A DNA stretch of 5,204 nt from Alphaproteobacteria bacterium (GTDB lineage Bacteria > Pseudomonadota > Alphaproteobacteria > Puniceispirillales > Puniceispirillaceae), in the NCBI GenBank assembly GCA_011522945.1, contig WTHY01000101.1:1-5204 (forward strand). Reading direction: 5' to 3'. Under the pieces are notes generated by a model. That model was given only the letters and a program-made list of their open reading frames with translations. It ran no database searches and was not told the origin of the DNA. This document shows, piece after piece, positions 1 to 5,204 of the stretch. Within the stretch, counting starts at the first letter, position 1. The number at the start of each line of letters is the position of its first letter. Made by a program: the position numbers and the translations under genes.

Positions 1-120
1 GAGGTCCCGTATCTTTTGAAGTCTGGTGGCTACGAGGTTTATAATGCACCGAATGTGGCCAAAATCAGAGACAATATAGGTAATTGGGTTGAAGCAGCCG
101 CCAAAGATGTTGGCAGATAA
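1..120 (+). CDS. 3' end of an unidentified gene, C-terminal 39 residues
   Basis: Frame 1 is open from the left edge to a TAA at 118-120, while the other two plus frames hit stops within the first 45 bases. The 39 residues begin EVPYLLKSGGYEVYNAPN and end in VEAAAKDVGR. They look like the mixed, soluble C-terminus of a cytoplasmic protein, with no membrane segment and no motif I can assign to a family. The gene is cut by the window edge, so its start, length and function cannot be told. It converges on the transporter gene, with only 16 bases between the two stop codons, so each transcript probably reads into the other or ends inside it. The call as coding rests on the open frame and protein-like composition only. 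Confidence 0.65.
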   Translation, partial: EVPYLLKSGGYEVYNAPNVAKIRDNIGNWVEAAAKDVGR

Positions 121-136
121 TAAGTGGCATCAACGA

Positions 137-1072
137 TTAAGTTGTTTTCTCAGATATTGCCGTTGCAGATATATAGATCGCCAGGGCAATGACGGTGATA
201 GCGCCGCCGATAATCATTTGCAGACTAACAGCCTCACCAACGCCAAGCCAGACCCAGATAGGCCCTAAAATTGTCTCTAATAGCATCAGTAAGCCGACAT
301 TTGCTGCTTGGGTATACCGAGAGGCCCAGGACAGGCAGACAAAAGACAGAGGCAATATCAGCAAGCCATTGACAGAAATATAGCCAATATGTCCAGCAGT
401 CAGCTGTGATAGGCCACCTTCTGTAGCCATCAGCACGCAGAGGCCTAAAATACCTGTCATGCTGGCCTGACAACCGCTCATAAGGACAATGTTTAATTTC
501 TCATTCATCCTGATGAACACAAAGCTTGTCCCAACACATGCTGCTGCAGAAAGTGCATAAACTGTCCCAAGCCAGACAGCACCACTGCCTTGCACCATAA
601 CAGATTTTGTAGACTCCCCATCAAGCACTGCAATACCTATGCCAGCAAAAGCAACTAGCATGGTTATCCATGTTGCTGTCTTTGTGCGTTCTCCTATTAG
701 AATGGCGGAGAAAATAGCAGCAAAAATAGGGATAGTGGCAAGGCAGAATAACACCAGAGCAACAGAGGTTTCTGCTACAGCTAGAATGAAAAAGACACTG
801 CCACTTGATTGGCAGATAATCGCGGCAAACCCTGTTCTAGTTCGTAATTGCTGTAAATCAGTACCGAGCTGTCCTCGAAAAATAATAAGCCAAAGACATA
901 GCAATAACCCACCCATCTCAAGACCACGCCAGCTTACCATCGGCCAACCGTCAAAGCCGGATAGTCTCATAAACAGCGTATCAGGTGTTATCAATAGCGC
1001 ACCAAAAAGCGCTAAGGAAATGCCAAAAAATGGCCAGCTTGTGAGGTTTGATAATGAGAGGTGATTAGGCAC
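137..1072 (-). CDS. EamA/DMT-superfamily transporter, 10 membrane segments
   Basis: Inner-membrane permease of the drug/metabolite transporter superfamily; members export or import small metabolites, and the substrate here cannot be read from sequence. From the chosen start it is 311 residues, close to the usual 280-310. Ten hydrophobic segments fall at about 14-30, 50-66, 79-97, 102-126, 133-151, 164-188, 194-216, 225-248, 255-278 and 281-303, as two EamA repeats (about 14-150 and 164-303). Each repeat shows the typical late motif: GER before segment 5, and GVGE followed by the glycine-rich GGAITVIA segment at the end. The frame stays open to a GTG at 1228, but those extra 52 residues are polar, basic and unlike the family. 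The GTG at 1072 has AAGGG 8 bases upstream and puts the first membrane segment near the N-terminus. The family call is firm; the start is moderately sure. Confidence 0.9.
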   Translation of the reverse strand: MPNHLSLSNLTSWPFFGISLALFGALLITPDTLFMRLSGFDGWPMVSWRGLEMGGLLLCLWLIIFRGQLGTDLQQLRTRTGFAAIICQSSGSVFFILAVAETSVALVLFCLATIPIFAAIFSAILIGERTKTATWITMLVAFAGIGIAVLDGESTKSVMVQGSGAVWLGTVYALSAAACVGTSFVFIRMNEKLNIVLMSGCQASMTGILGLCVLMATEGGLSQLTAGHIGYISVNGLLILPLSFVCLSWASRYTQAANVGLLMLLETILGPIWVWLGVGEAVSLQMIIGGAITVIALAIYISATAISEKTT

Positions 1073-1080
1073 AGGGCATA

Positions 1081-1085
1081 CCCTT
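1081..1085 (-). promoter_or_regulatory. Ribosome binding site supporting the GTG 1072 start
   Basis: On the minus strand this reads AAGGG, 8 bases before the GTG at 1070-1072. No comparable site precedes the upstream in-frame GTG at 1228, where the only purine run touches the start codon. This is the main sequence reason for choosing the shorter transporter reading frame. An out-of-frame ATG lies between the site and the GTG and opens a frame of only four codons. Confidence 0.5.
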
Positions 1086-1257
1086 AATGTAATTGACGCT
1101 ATCTTTCTTATCGGCAAGCGTGAAGAAGCGCAAACATATTTCGGTAGCCGGAAATGCCTGACAGATTTGCCACTATTATCCTGTGATAGGCTTTCTTCTT
1201 TCAAATGCAGGTGCAGACAGATTAGCACCCCTAGAAATGGCTGGACAGAATCTTAGT

Positions 1258-1263
1258 ATTATA
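1258..1263 (-). promoter_or_regulatory. Putative -10 box for the transporter gene
   Basis: The minus strand reads a perfect TATAAT here. At a 17-base spacing the -35 position (1281-1286) is CATAAA, a poor match to TTGACA, so the promoter would be weak or activator-dependent. A start near 1250 would give a leader of about 180 bases to the GTG at 1072, or about 20 bases to the less likely GTG at 1228. It suggests the transporter is transcribed separately from the photolyase cluster. Confidence 0.4.
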
Positions 1264-1346
1264 CCTTTTTTATTTTGCTATTTATGAGTCGTGTGAAGGA
1301 AAATCATCAACTAACAAATACATTATTACAGTAAGTCAGAATATTT

Positions 1347-1364
1347 TTTACATTCAAATGTAAA
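1347..1364. repeat. Perfect AT-rich palindrome, operator-like
   Basis: TTTACATT-CA-AATGTAAA, with 8-bp perfect arms and a 2-base centre. More TTACA/TGTAA half-sites flank it: ATTACA at 1325-1330 and TGTAAT at 1366-1371. The 2-base centre is too short for a good RNA hairpin loop, and no T-run follows it on either strand, so a protein-binding site is likelier than a terminator. It lies about 85 bases upstream of the putative transporter -10 box and 114 bases past the (6-4) photolyase stop. The binding protein is unknown. Confidence 0.4.
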
Positions 1365-1477
1365 GTGTAATAGCTAGCGATTTAGCCATATTTCTCAGAG
1401 GCGCATTGCGGTCGCCTTGTTAAGCAAATTCATTCTAAGGTCTGTCACGCAATCATATATGTGGCGCTTTACCATGA

Positions 1478-3001
1478 TTATGTCAGAGCTTCAAGGAATT
1501 GCCGGCTATCCTCACTGATCTGGTGTTTTTTCTCGTCAGACATTTTGGCGTAGGATCGATACATCATGGCCATGCGTGGGTTATTGGAAAATTTTTCCTT
1601 ATGGCGGGCAAGAAAGTCCCAATATAGATAATTAAATGGACAAGCATCAGGTCCGTTTTTTAGCTTCACCTTATAGCTACAGCTCTTGCAATAATCTGAC
1701 ATGCGATCGATATAAGCCCCGCCTGCGGCATAAGGTTTGCTTGCCAATCTGCCAGCATCAGCAAACAGGACCATACCTGATACGTTTGGCAGTTCTACCC
1801 ACTCATAGGCATCTGCATACACAACTAAGTACCATTCATTTACCGCGTCTGGGTGCAATCCAGTGATCAGGGCAAAATTTCCAAGGACCATGAGCCTTTG
1901 GATATGATGGGCATAGGCATATTTTTTTGTCTGGCCTATAGCCTGTTTCAAACAGTTCATATCTGTGTCACCTGTCCAGAAAAATTCAGGTAAGGGACGT
2001 GTTGCGTCAAGGTAATTCATCTGCTTATAGTCAGGCATTTCAAGCCAATAAAGACCACGTACAAATTCGCGCCAGCCTAGGATTTGCCTAATGAACCCCT
2101 CAACGGCATTTAGAGGGGCTTTGCCAGCATAATAGGCCTCTTCTGCTGCTTTTATAATTGCTTCCGGCTCTAGGAGGCCGGCATTGAGATAAAGCCCTAT
2201 ATGAGCGTGATACATAAAGGGCTCATCTGTAATCATTGCATCTTGATAGGTGCCAAAATCAGGTAATCTCTCATCTAGAAATTGTGCGAAAACCTGATGT
2301 GCCTCATCTCTTGTGGTTGCATAGAAAAAATCAACTAGGTCGCCAAAATGATGACTGAATCTCTCCTGCACCATCTGAATGACATCTGTGGTGATAGCAT
2401 CAGGTGTGAAGTGGCTTGTCTGCGGTATTGTCAGGCCAGATTTAGGGGGCGCCCGGTTTTCCGCATCATAATTCCAAGCACCGCCAACAGGTTGATCACC
2501 ATCCATTAAAATAGAGATTTTGCGGCGCATCTCTCGATAGAAGAATTCCATGCGTAATTGTTTTCGATCCTCTGCCCAAACAGCAAAATCTTGGGGGGAG
2601 GATAAAAATCTGTCATCCTCCAGAATATCAACTTGGATGTCTAATTCTTCTCGCCAGTTCTGCATCATCTCATAGACACGAAATTCACCTGGGAAGGTGC
2701 AGATTAGACGGTTAGACTGATGCCGCAAGAGGGCACGTCTCACTTCACCGCTGAAATGATGGCTATTATCCTGATCATCTAACTTCACATAATCTACAGA
2801 CCAGCCTGCCAATTTCAGCTCTTCTGCAAAATGCCGCATAGCTGAAAATATGAAAGTTAGTTTTTGCTTATGGTGCGGTACATATTGCGCTTCTTCAGAT
2901 ATTTCTACCATCAAGATAGTAGCTGTTTGTTTTGAAGATGCTTTTAGGCCTGCAAGGTTATGGCTTAGCTGATCACCTAAAATGAGTATTAAGTCTTGCA
3001 T
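1478..3001 (-). CDS. Iron-sulfur prokaryotic (6-4) photolyase (PhrB/CryPro type)
   Basis: Light-driven flavoenzyme expected to reverse pyrimidine (6-4) photoproducts in DNA, of the FeS-BCP group (photolyase-related protein family). Its 507 residues open with the group's MxxLxLILGDQLS N-terminus, the antenna domain expected to hold dimethyl-ribityllumazine, and include Ile51 at the site tied to that pocket. The C-terminal FAD domain carries four cysteines at 350, 438, 441 and 454 for a [4Fe-4S] cluster, a His365-His366 pair at the lesion site, Tyr424 and Tyr430, and Trp342, Trp390, Tyr391 and Tyr399 for electron transfer. These are the same numbers I recall for Agrobacterium PhrB, so no net insertion or deletion separates them there. 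The ATG start overlaps the CPD photolyase stop by one base, with AAAGG 7 bases upstream (3009-3013). No clear terminator follows. The group is certain; strict (6-4) activity is inferred from family knowledge. Confidence 0.96.
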   Translation of the reverse strand: MQDLILILGDQLSHNLAGLKASSKQTATILMVEISEEAQYVPHHKQKLTFIFSAMRHFAEELKLAGWSVDYVKLDDQDNSHHFSGEVRRALLRHQSNRLICTFPGEFRVYEMMQNWREELDIQVDILEDDRFLSSPQDFAVWAEDRKQLRMEFFYREMRRKISILMDGDQPVGGAWNYDAENRAPPKSGLTIPQTSHFTPDAITTDVIQMVQERFSHHFGDLVDFFYATTRDEAHQVFAQFLDERLPDFGTYQDAMITDEPFMYHAHIGLYLNAGLLEPEAIIKAAEEAYYAGKAPLNAVEGFIRQILGWREFVRGLYWLEMPDYKQMNYLDATRPLPEFFWTGDTDMNCLKQAIGQTKKYAYAHHIQRLMVLGNFALITGLHPDAVNEWYLVVYADAYEWVELPNVSGMVLFADAGRLASKPYAAGGAYIDRMSDYCKSCSYKVKLKNGPDACPFNYLYWDFLARHKEKFSNNPRMAMMYRSYAKMSDEKKHQISEDSRQFLEALT

Positions 3002-3003
3002 CA
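2999..3003 (-). other. TGATG stop-start overlap of the two photolyase genes
   Basis: On the minus strand the TGA of the CPD photolyase (3003-3001) shares its final A with the ATG of the iron-sulfur photolyase (3001-2999). Such one-base overlaps usually mean one mRNA and translational coupling by terminating ribosomes, which would keep the two enzymes in a fixed ratio. Confidence 0.9.
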
Positions 3004-4416
3004 GCTTGCCTTTGGCAGGGTGGCAAAAGCTTCAAGGGCTGCTATGCGGCTGTCTTTTACATCTACGATTGGATGCGGATAAGTTTTGCCGAGAGTAAGG
3101 TTAGCCGCATCTAGGACATCTTTGGGGGCAGTCCAGGGCGCATATAGATATTTATCAGGTAATTTTGCCAATTCAGGGACAAACCGCCGCGTATAGTCCC
3201 CTTGTTTATCAAATTTTTCGCCTTGCGTTACAGGATTGAAAACACGGAAATAGGGGGCTGCGTCAGCGCCGCATCCAGCAATCCATTGCCAGCTAGCACT
3301 GTTATTCGCGTGATCAGCATCAAACAGGCAATCCCAGAACCAAGCTTCACCATAACGCCAATCTAAAAGTAAATTCTTAACAAGAAATGAGCCCACAATC
3401 ATACGCACGCGATTATGCATATAGCCTGTCGCATAAAGCTCTCTCATGCCGGCATCAACAATGGGATAGCCAGTCTGGCCAGTTTGCCAGGCTAAAAGTC
3501 GTGCATCATCTGTGTGCCACGGGAAACTATCGAATTTCTTGTTAAGATTATTCTGTTTTAAAGCTGGATTAAAAAATAAGAGGCTATGCGAGAATTCACG
3601 CCATCCTAATTCAGAGCGGAATATATCTAGATTTTTATCATCTTCAGGTCGGTTGCTGCCAGCTTCATGCCAGGCTTGATGCGGCGAAATAGTGCCAAAA
3701 TGCAAATGTGGTGATAGTCTGGAAACGGCCCGTTTTGCTGGGAAATTTCGTCCATCTTGATAATCATCAATGCCGTTTGCGCAGAATTCATATAGTGCGT
3801 TTTGTGCACCACGCTCAGAGACATCCCAGCCAGACATGATATCCTGTCCCCATTTATGTTTGGGGCGTAAATTCAAACTCTCTAGTTTTACACCATGGTT
3901 GCTTGTCTCTGGAATGGATAATGACGGGACTGGCAGGGGCAGGCGCGGCGCATCAGCAGTTAGACACCCTCGTCTGTAAAAGGGCGTAAATACTTTATAG
4001 GGCGTGCCATCACCCTTTTTGATCTGCATAGGCTCCCATAAAAGATTTGCCTGAAAGCTTTGTACAGCAATGCCACCTGCTGTTAGAGATGATTTCAGTT
4101 CAGTATCTCGCTTAATACGCCACGGCTCATAACAACGGTTCCAATAAATAGCCTGTGCTCCGGTTGCGCTGATAAGCTGTGTCAGACAAATTTCTGCCGG
4201 TCCATTAAGAAAGACAAGCTTTCCACCCAGAGACTTGTTCAGACTATCGAGCGCATGGTGTAAAAATACACGGCTAGCTGCCCCCATTTTATCGGGACCT
4301 GCATCCTCATCTTCTAAAATATAGACAGGTATAACATCGCCTGCCTTGGCAGCCTCAGTCAGTCCAGGATTATCAGAAAGTCGCAAATCTTGGCGAAACC
4401 AAAACAGGCTGGTCAT
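3001..4416 (-). CDS. phr: Class I cyclobutane pyrimidine dimer photolyase
   Basis: FAD enzyme that splits UV-induced cyclobutane pyrimidine dimers using blue light. The chosen ATG gives 471 residues, against 472 for E. coli PhrB, starting MTSLFWFRQDLRLSDN, the family's N-terminal signature. By alignment to E. coli the electron-transfer tryptophans are Trp300, Trp353 and Trp376. Lesion-pocket residues are Glu269, Trp272, Asn335, Met339 and Trp378, and the flavin N5 contact is Asn372. Met339, where (6-4) enzymes carry His, supports dimer specificity. The E. coli folate-contact pair Asn108-Glu109 appears replaced by Trp-Arg (about 99-100), so the antenna pigment may not be folate. GGAG (4427-4430) lies 10 bases before the ATG. 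An in-frame GTG at 4455 adds 13 residues outside the family pattern and is not preferred. It is probably co-transcribed with both neighbours. Confidence 0.96.
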   Translation of the reverse strand: MTSLFWFRQDLRLSDNPGLTEAAKAGDVIPVYILEDEDAGPDKMGAASRVFLHHALDSLNKSLGGKLVFLNGPAEICLTQLISATGAQAIYWNRCYEPWRIKRDTELKSSLTAGGIAVQSFQANLLWEPMQIKKGDGTPYKVFTPFYRRGCLTADAPRLPLPVPSLSIPETSNHGVKLESLNLRPKHKWGQDIMSGWDVSERGAQNALYEFCANGIDDYQDGRNFPAKRAVSRLSPHLHFGTISPHQAWHEAGSNRPEDDKNLDIFRSELGWREFSHSLLFFNPALKQNNLNKKFDSFPWHTDDARLLAWQTGQTGYPIVDAGMRELYATGYMHNRVRMIVGSFLVKNLLLDWRYGEAWFWDCLFDADHANNSASWQWIAGCGADAAPYFRVFNPVTQGEKFDKQGDYTRRFVPELAKLPDKYLYAPWTAPKDVLDAANLTLGKTYPHPIVDVKDSRIAALEAFATLPKAS

Positions 4417-4420
4417 GGTA

Positions 4421-4447
4421 TCAGATCTCCATAATAAGGCGGGCCAT
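4421..4447 (-). CDS. Possible 8-codon upstream reading frame before the CPD photolyase
   Basis: ATG at 4447-4445 follows a good ribosome binding sequence, AGAGGTG (4453-4459), at 5 bases. It encodes MARLIMEI and stops with TGA at 4423-4421, only 4 bases before the photolyase ATG and in another frame. Its binding site looks better than the photolyase's own GGAG, so ribosomes could load here and re-initiate. It could equally be chance, since an 8-codon frame carries no statistical weight. The same AGAGGTG overlaps the in-frame GTG at 4455, too close to serve that codon. Confidence 0.2.
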   Translation of the reverse strand: MARLIMEI

Positions 4448-4518
4448 AATGACACCTCTAGTGACCTGATTTATTCGTTCTTGCCTGTCCAACGGACTGC
4501 TAGCAGGAAAGATTTTCT

Positions 4519-4950
4519 TCAAGAATTAATATAAAACCGCATCATTTCTGTTTCAGTTTGATATTTTTCGATCATTCTATTTACAACATCACCAATAGAC
4601 ACCATTCCTATCACCACACCGTCTTCATCTGTAATTGGGATATGTCTGATTTTTTTGTTGGTCATAGCTGCCATCATATCTGATGCAGAATCTGTGATTT
4701 TGCAGGTAATAACAGTTTGTGTCATTATGGTGCTGATAGGCGCTTTACGAAAATCATCATCAGCCTCTGCCATATAGCGCACAATGTCTCGTTCAGAGAC
4801 AATGCCCACCAGTTTATGTGCGTTATCTACCACTGGTGTCGCGCCGATTTTGTGCTTACTTAAAAAGCGGGACAGATCACCGATAGTTCTGTCTTGCATT
4901 ACGGTGAGGCAACCACGTTTAGAAAGTGTTTCAACAAGTCTTTCAGTCAT
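4519..4950 (-). CDS. Tandem CBS-domain protein, 143 residues
   Basis: Small, probably cytoplasmic protein made of one pair of CBS domains (about 6-62 and 71-127) with no enzyme domain attached. CBS pairs usually bind adenine nucleotides and regulate partner proteins. Both halves show the nucleotide-contact pattern G-h-V-S-x-x-D: GIVSERD at 49-55 and GMVSIGD at 115-121. The ending, a helix after GDVVNRMIEKYQTETEMMRFYI, matches the stand-alone bacterial CBS pairs that are sometimes misnamed IMP dehydrogenase. The ATG is preceded by a near-perfect ribosome binding site at 7 bases. It is the first gene of the leftward cluster, 102 bases ahead of the CPD photolyase. That placement suggests co-expression with light repair, but no direct role in repair is known to me. 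The domain call is secure; ligand and partner are inferred. Confidence 0.95.
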   Translation of the reverse strand: MTERLVETLSKRGCLTVMQDRTIGDLSRFLSKHKIGATPVVDNAHKLVGIVSERDIVRYMAEADDDFRKAPISTIMTQTVITCKITDSASDMMAAMTNKKIRHIPITDEDGVVIGMVSIGDVVNRMIEKYQTETEMMRFYINS

Positions 4951-4957
4951 AAAAGGC

Positions 4958-4964
4958 CCTCCTT
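4958..4964 (-). promoter_or_regulatory. Strong Shine-Dalgarno sequence of the CBS gene
   Basis: The minus strand reads AAGGAGG, 7 bases before the ATG at 4950-4948, followed by another G. It is the strongest ribosome binding site in the window and implies the CBS protein is made in larger amounts than either photolyase. Confidence 0.85.
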
Positions 4965-4969
4965 CACAA

Positions 4970-4975
4970 ATTATA
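4970..4975 (-). promoter_or_regulatory. TATAAT box just upstream of the CBS gene
   Basis: A perfect minus-strand TATAAT ends 5 bases before AAGGAGG. If it is used, transcription would start near 4963-4964 and give a leader of only about 14 bases that begins with the Shine-Dalgarno sequence itself. I find no good -35 hexamer 16-18 bases upstream. Alternatives are GATAAT (minus strand, about 4999-5004) or TATATA within 5047-5056, both with weak -35 regions. This would be the promoter of the whole CBS-photolyase cluster. Confidence 0.35.
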
Positions 4976-4978
4976 AGG

Positions 4979-5045
4979 GCCAGCCGATAACTATCTGGAT
5001 TATCTTGTTTTAAACCGTATCTTGTGTAGATCCATCTTGGCTGGC
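4979..5045. repeat. Long-spaced inverted repeat in the CBS leader
   Basis: GCCAGCC (4979-4985) and GGCTGGC (5039-5045) are perfect 7-bp inverted arms. They extend to 10 bp (4976-4985 with 5039-5048) with one imperfect pair. The 53 bases between can form smaller stems: GATAA/TTATC (4986-4990 with 5000-5004) or TGGAT/ATCCA (4996-5000 with 5030-5034). The left arm sits just upstream of the TATAAT box, so the structure could act on promoter access, or on RNA if transcription starts further upstream. No known riboswitch is recognised. Confidence 0.35.
5002..5039 (-). repeat. Three CAAGAT direct repeats upstream of the CBS gene
   Basis: Minus-strand CAAGAT occurs at 5034-5039, 5019-5024 and 5002-5007, with start-to-start distances of 15 and 17 bases; the last two extend to CAAGATA. 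Regularly repeated hexamers of this kind can be half-sites for a regulator, but three 6-mers in AT-rich DNA may arise by chance. Confidence 0.3.
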
Positions 5046-5153
5046 TCTATATATAGGTGTTTGATAGTATTGCATGATTTTGCTTTGGCAGCAAATCAGG
5101 CAGCAAATCAGGCAGCAAAACAGGCTGCAAACAAGCCGAAAAATCAGTGCCAT
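5010..5153 (-). CDS. Doubtful 47-residue cysteine-rich membrane peptide
   Basis: An ATG at 5153-5151 opens 47 codons ending in TAA (5012-5010), 59 bases before the CBS start. The N-terminal half is read through the 12-bp repeat and forms a hydrophobic, cysteine-rich stretch (MALIFRLVCSLFCCLICCLI). The second half, past the repeat, is polar and has 25 further codons without a stop. A membrane peptide leading the cluster is conceivable. Against it, I see no Shine-Dalgarno sequence, the repeat alone could create such a frame, and the opposite strand is also open here. I do not recognise the peptide. Confidence 0.15.
   Translation of the reverse strand: MALIFRLVCSLFCCLICCLICCQSKIMQYYQTPIYRASQDGSTQDTV
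5087..5134. repeat. 12-bp tandem repeat, about four copies
   Basis: Units are GGCAGCAAATCA (5087-5098), an identical copy (5099-5110), GGCAGCAAAACA (5111-5122, one change) and GGCTGCAAACAA (5123-5134, three changes). A fifth, heavily decayed unit may follow at 5135-5146 (8 of 12 matches). Divergence rises steadily from left to right, which suggests recent duplication at the left end. The unit length is a multiple of three, so frames through it stay open on both strands, but no good start codon and ribosome site accompany them. Confidence 0.85.
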
Positions 5154-5204
5154 GCACAATAGTCTAAAGTGATAGGCTTAAGATATGGTAAGGCGAAATG
5201 GTCA

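Larger units (their letters stand above)
1073..1477. other. Non-coding spacer between photolyase cluster and transporter
   Basis: This is the only gene-free stretch over 300 bases. I see no convincing protein reading frame in it apart from the unlikely N-terminal extension of the transporter (1073-1228). It is AT-rich, especially 1255-1380, and holds the TATAAT box and the palindrome described separately. A 5-bp GC-rich stem (AGGCG at 1399-1403 with CGCCT at 1413-1417) is the only hairpin near the 3' end of the photolyase cluster, and it has no T-run. I find no tRNA or other recognisable RNA gene. Confidence 0.6.

Noticed and set aside
131..150. CAAC-GATTAA-GTTG hairpin followed by TTTTCT, a terminator-like element for the left plus-strand gene
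   Set aside because: The stem is only 4 bp, half of it AT, and it lies across the transporter stop codon. It is too weak to call.
639..1064. 141-codon plus-strand reading frame inside the transporter gene
   Set aside because: It is the antisense shadow of a clear ten-segment membrane protein. The peptide has no family features.
1399..1417. GC-rich 5-bp hairpin as terminator of the photolyase cluster
   Set aside because: The 9-base loop and short stem are not followed by a T-run on the minus strand.
4497..4506. CTGCTAGCAG palindrome with adjacent GTCC-AAC-GGAC stem between the CBS and phr genes
   Set aside because: The two dyads overlap in part, the longest stem is short, and no T-run follows in the direction of transcription. 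Neither terminator nor operator is supported.
4417..4518. LexA (SOS) box of the GTTC-N7-GTTC type upstream of phr
   Set aside because: A single GTTC occurs near 4477, with no partner at the right distance. The 4951-5204 leader has none either.
4977..5162. Plus-strand open frame through the 12-bp repeat (AANQ-like units)
   Set aside because: It has no ATG, no ribosome binding site, and overlaps the CBS leader. The repeat length alone keeps it open.
5185..5204. Possible start of a plus-strand gene at the right edge (ATG at 5185 or 5198, with TAAGG before the latter)
   Set aside because: At most six codons are visible and the spacing to the purine run is short. It cannot be judged from this window.

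Overview
The window is a compact bacterial segment of moderate to low GC. The protein sequences look proteobacterial, most likely alphaproteobacterial: the iron-sulfur photolyase lines up residue for residue with what I recall of Agrobacterium PhrB, and the CBS-pair protein is of a type common in that class. A marine, light-exposed alphaproteobacterium would fit the low GC and the double photolyase set, but that lineage guess is inference.

Layout, left to right. Positions 1-120 hold the 3' end of an unidentified plus-strand gene. It converges on a minus-strand EamA/DMT-type membrane transporter gene (137-1072, GTG start preferred). An AT-rich non-coding stretch (1073-1477) follows, with a perfect minus-strand TATAAT box and an 8-bp-arm palindrome. 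Then comes the core of the window, a minus-strand gene cluster transcribed right to left: a two-CBS-domain protein (4519-4950), a class I CPD photolyase (3001-4416) and a prokaryotic iron-sulfur (6-4)-type photolyase (1478-3001). The two photolyase genes overlap by one base (TGATG), so they are very probably translated from one mRNA. The CBS gene lies 102 bases upstream of the CPD photolyase with no convincing terminator between them. The right edge (4951-5204) holds the CBS leader: a strong Shine-Dalgarno sequence, a TATAAT box close to it, a long inverted repeat, three CAAGAT repeats and a 12-bp tandem repeat. No complete gene is convincing there.

How the genes work together. The two photolyases would reverse the two main UV lesions, cyclobutane pyrimidine dimers and (6-4) photoproducts, so the cluster looks like a complete photoreactivation operon. 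The CBS protein may sense adenine nucleotides, but its link to repair is only positional. The transporter downstream probably has its own promoter and may be unrelated. I see no mobile element, RNA gene or CRISPR array, and no clearly new system. The least explained items are the CBS-photolyase linkage, the tiny upstream reading frame before the CPD photolyase, and the repeat-rich leader at the right edge.
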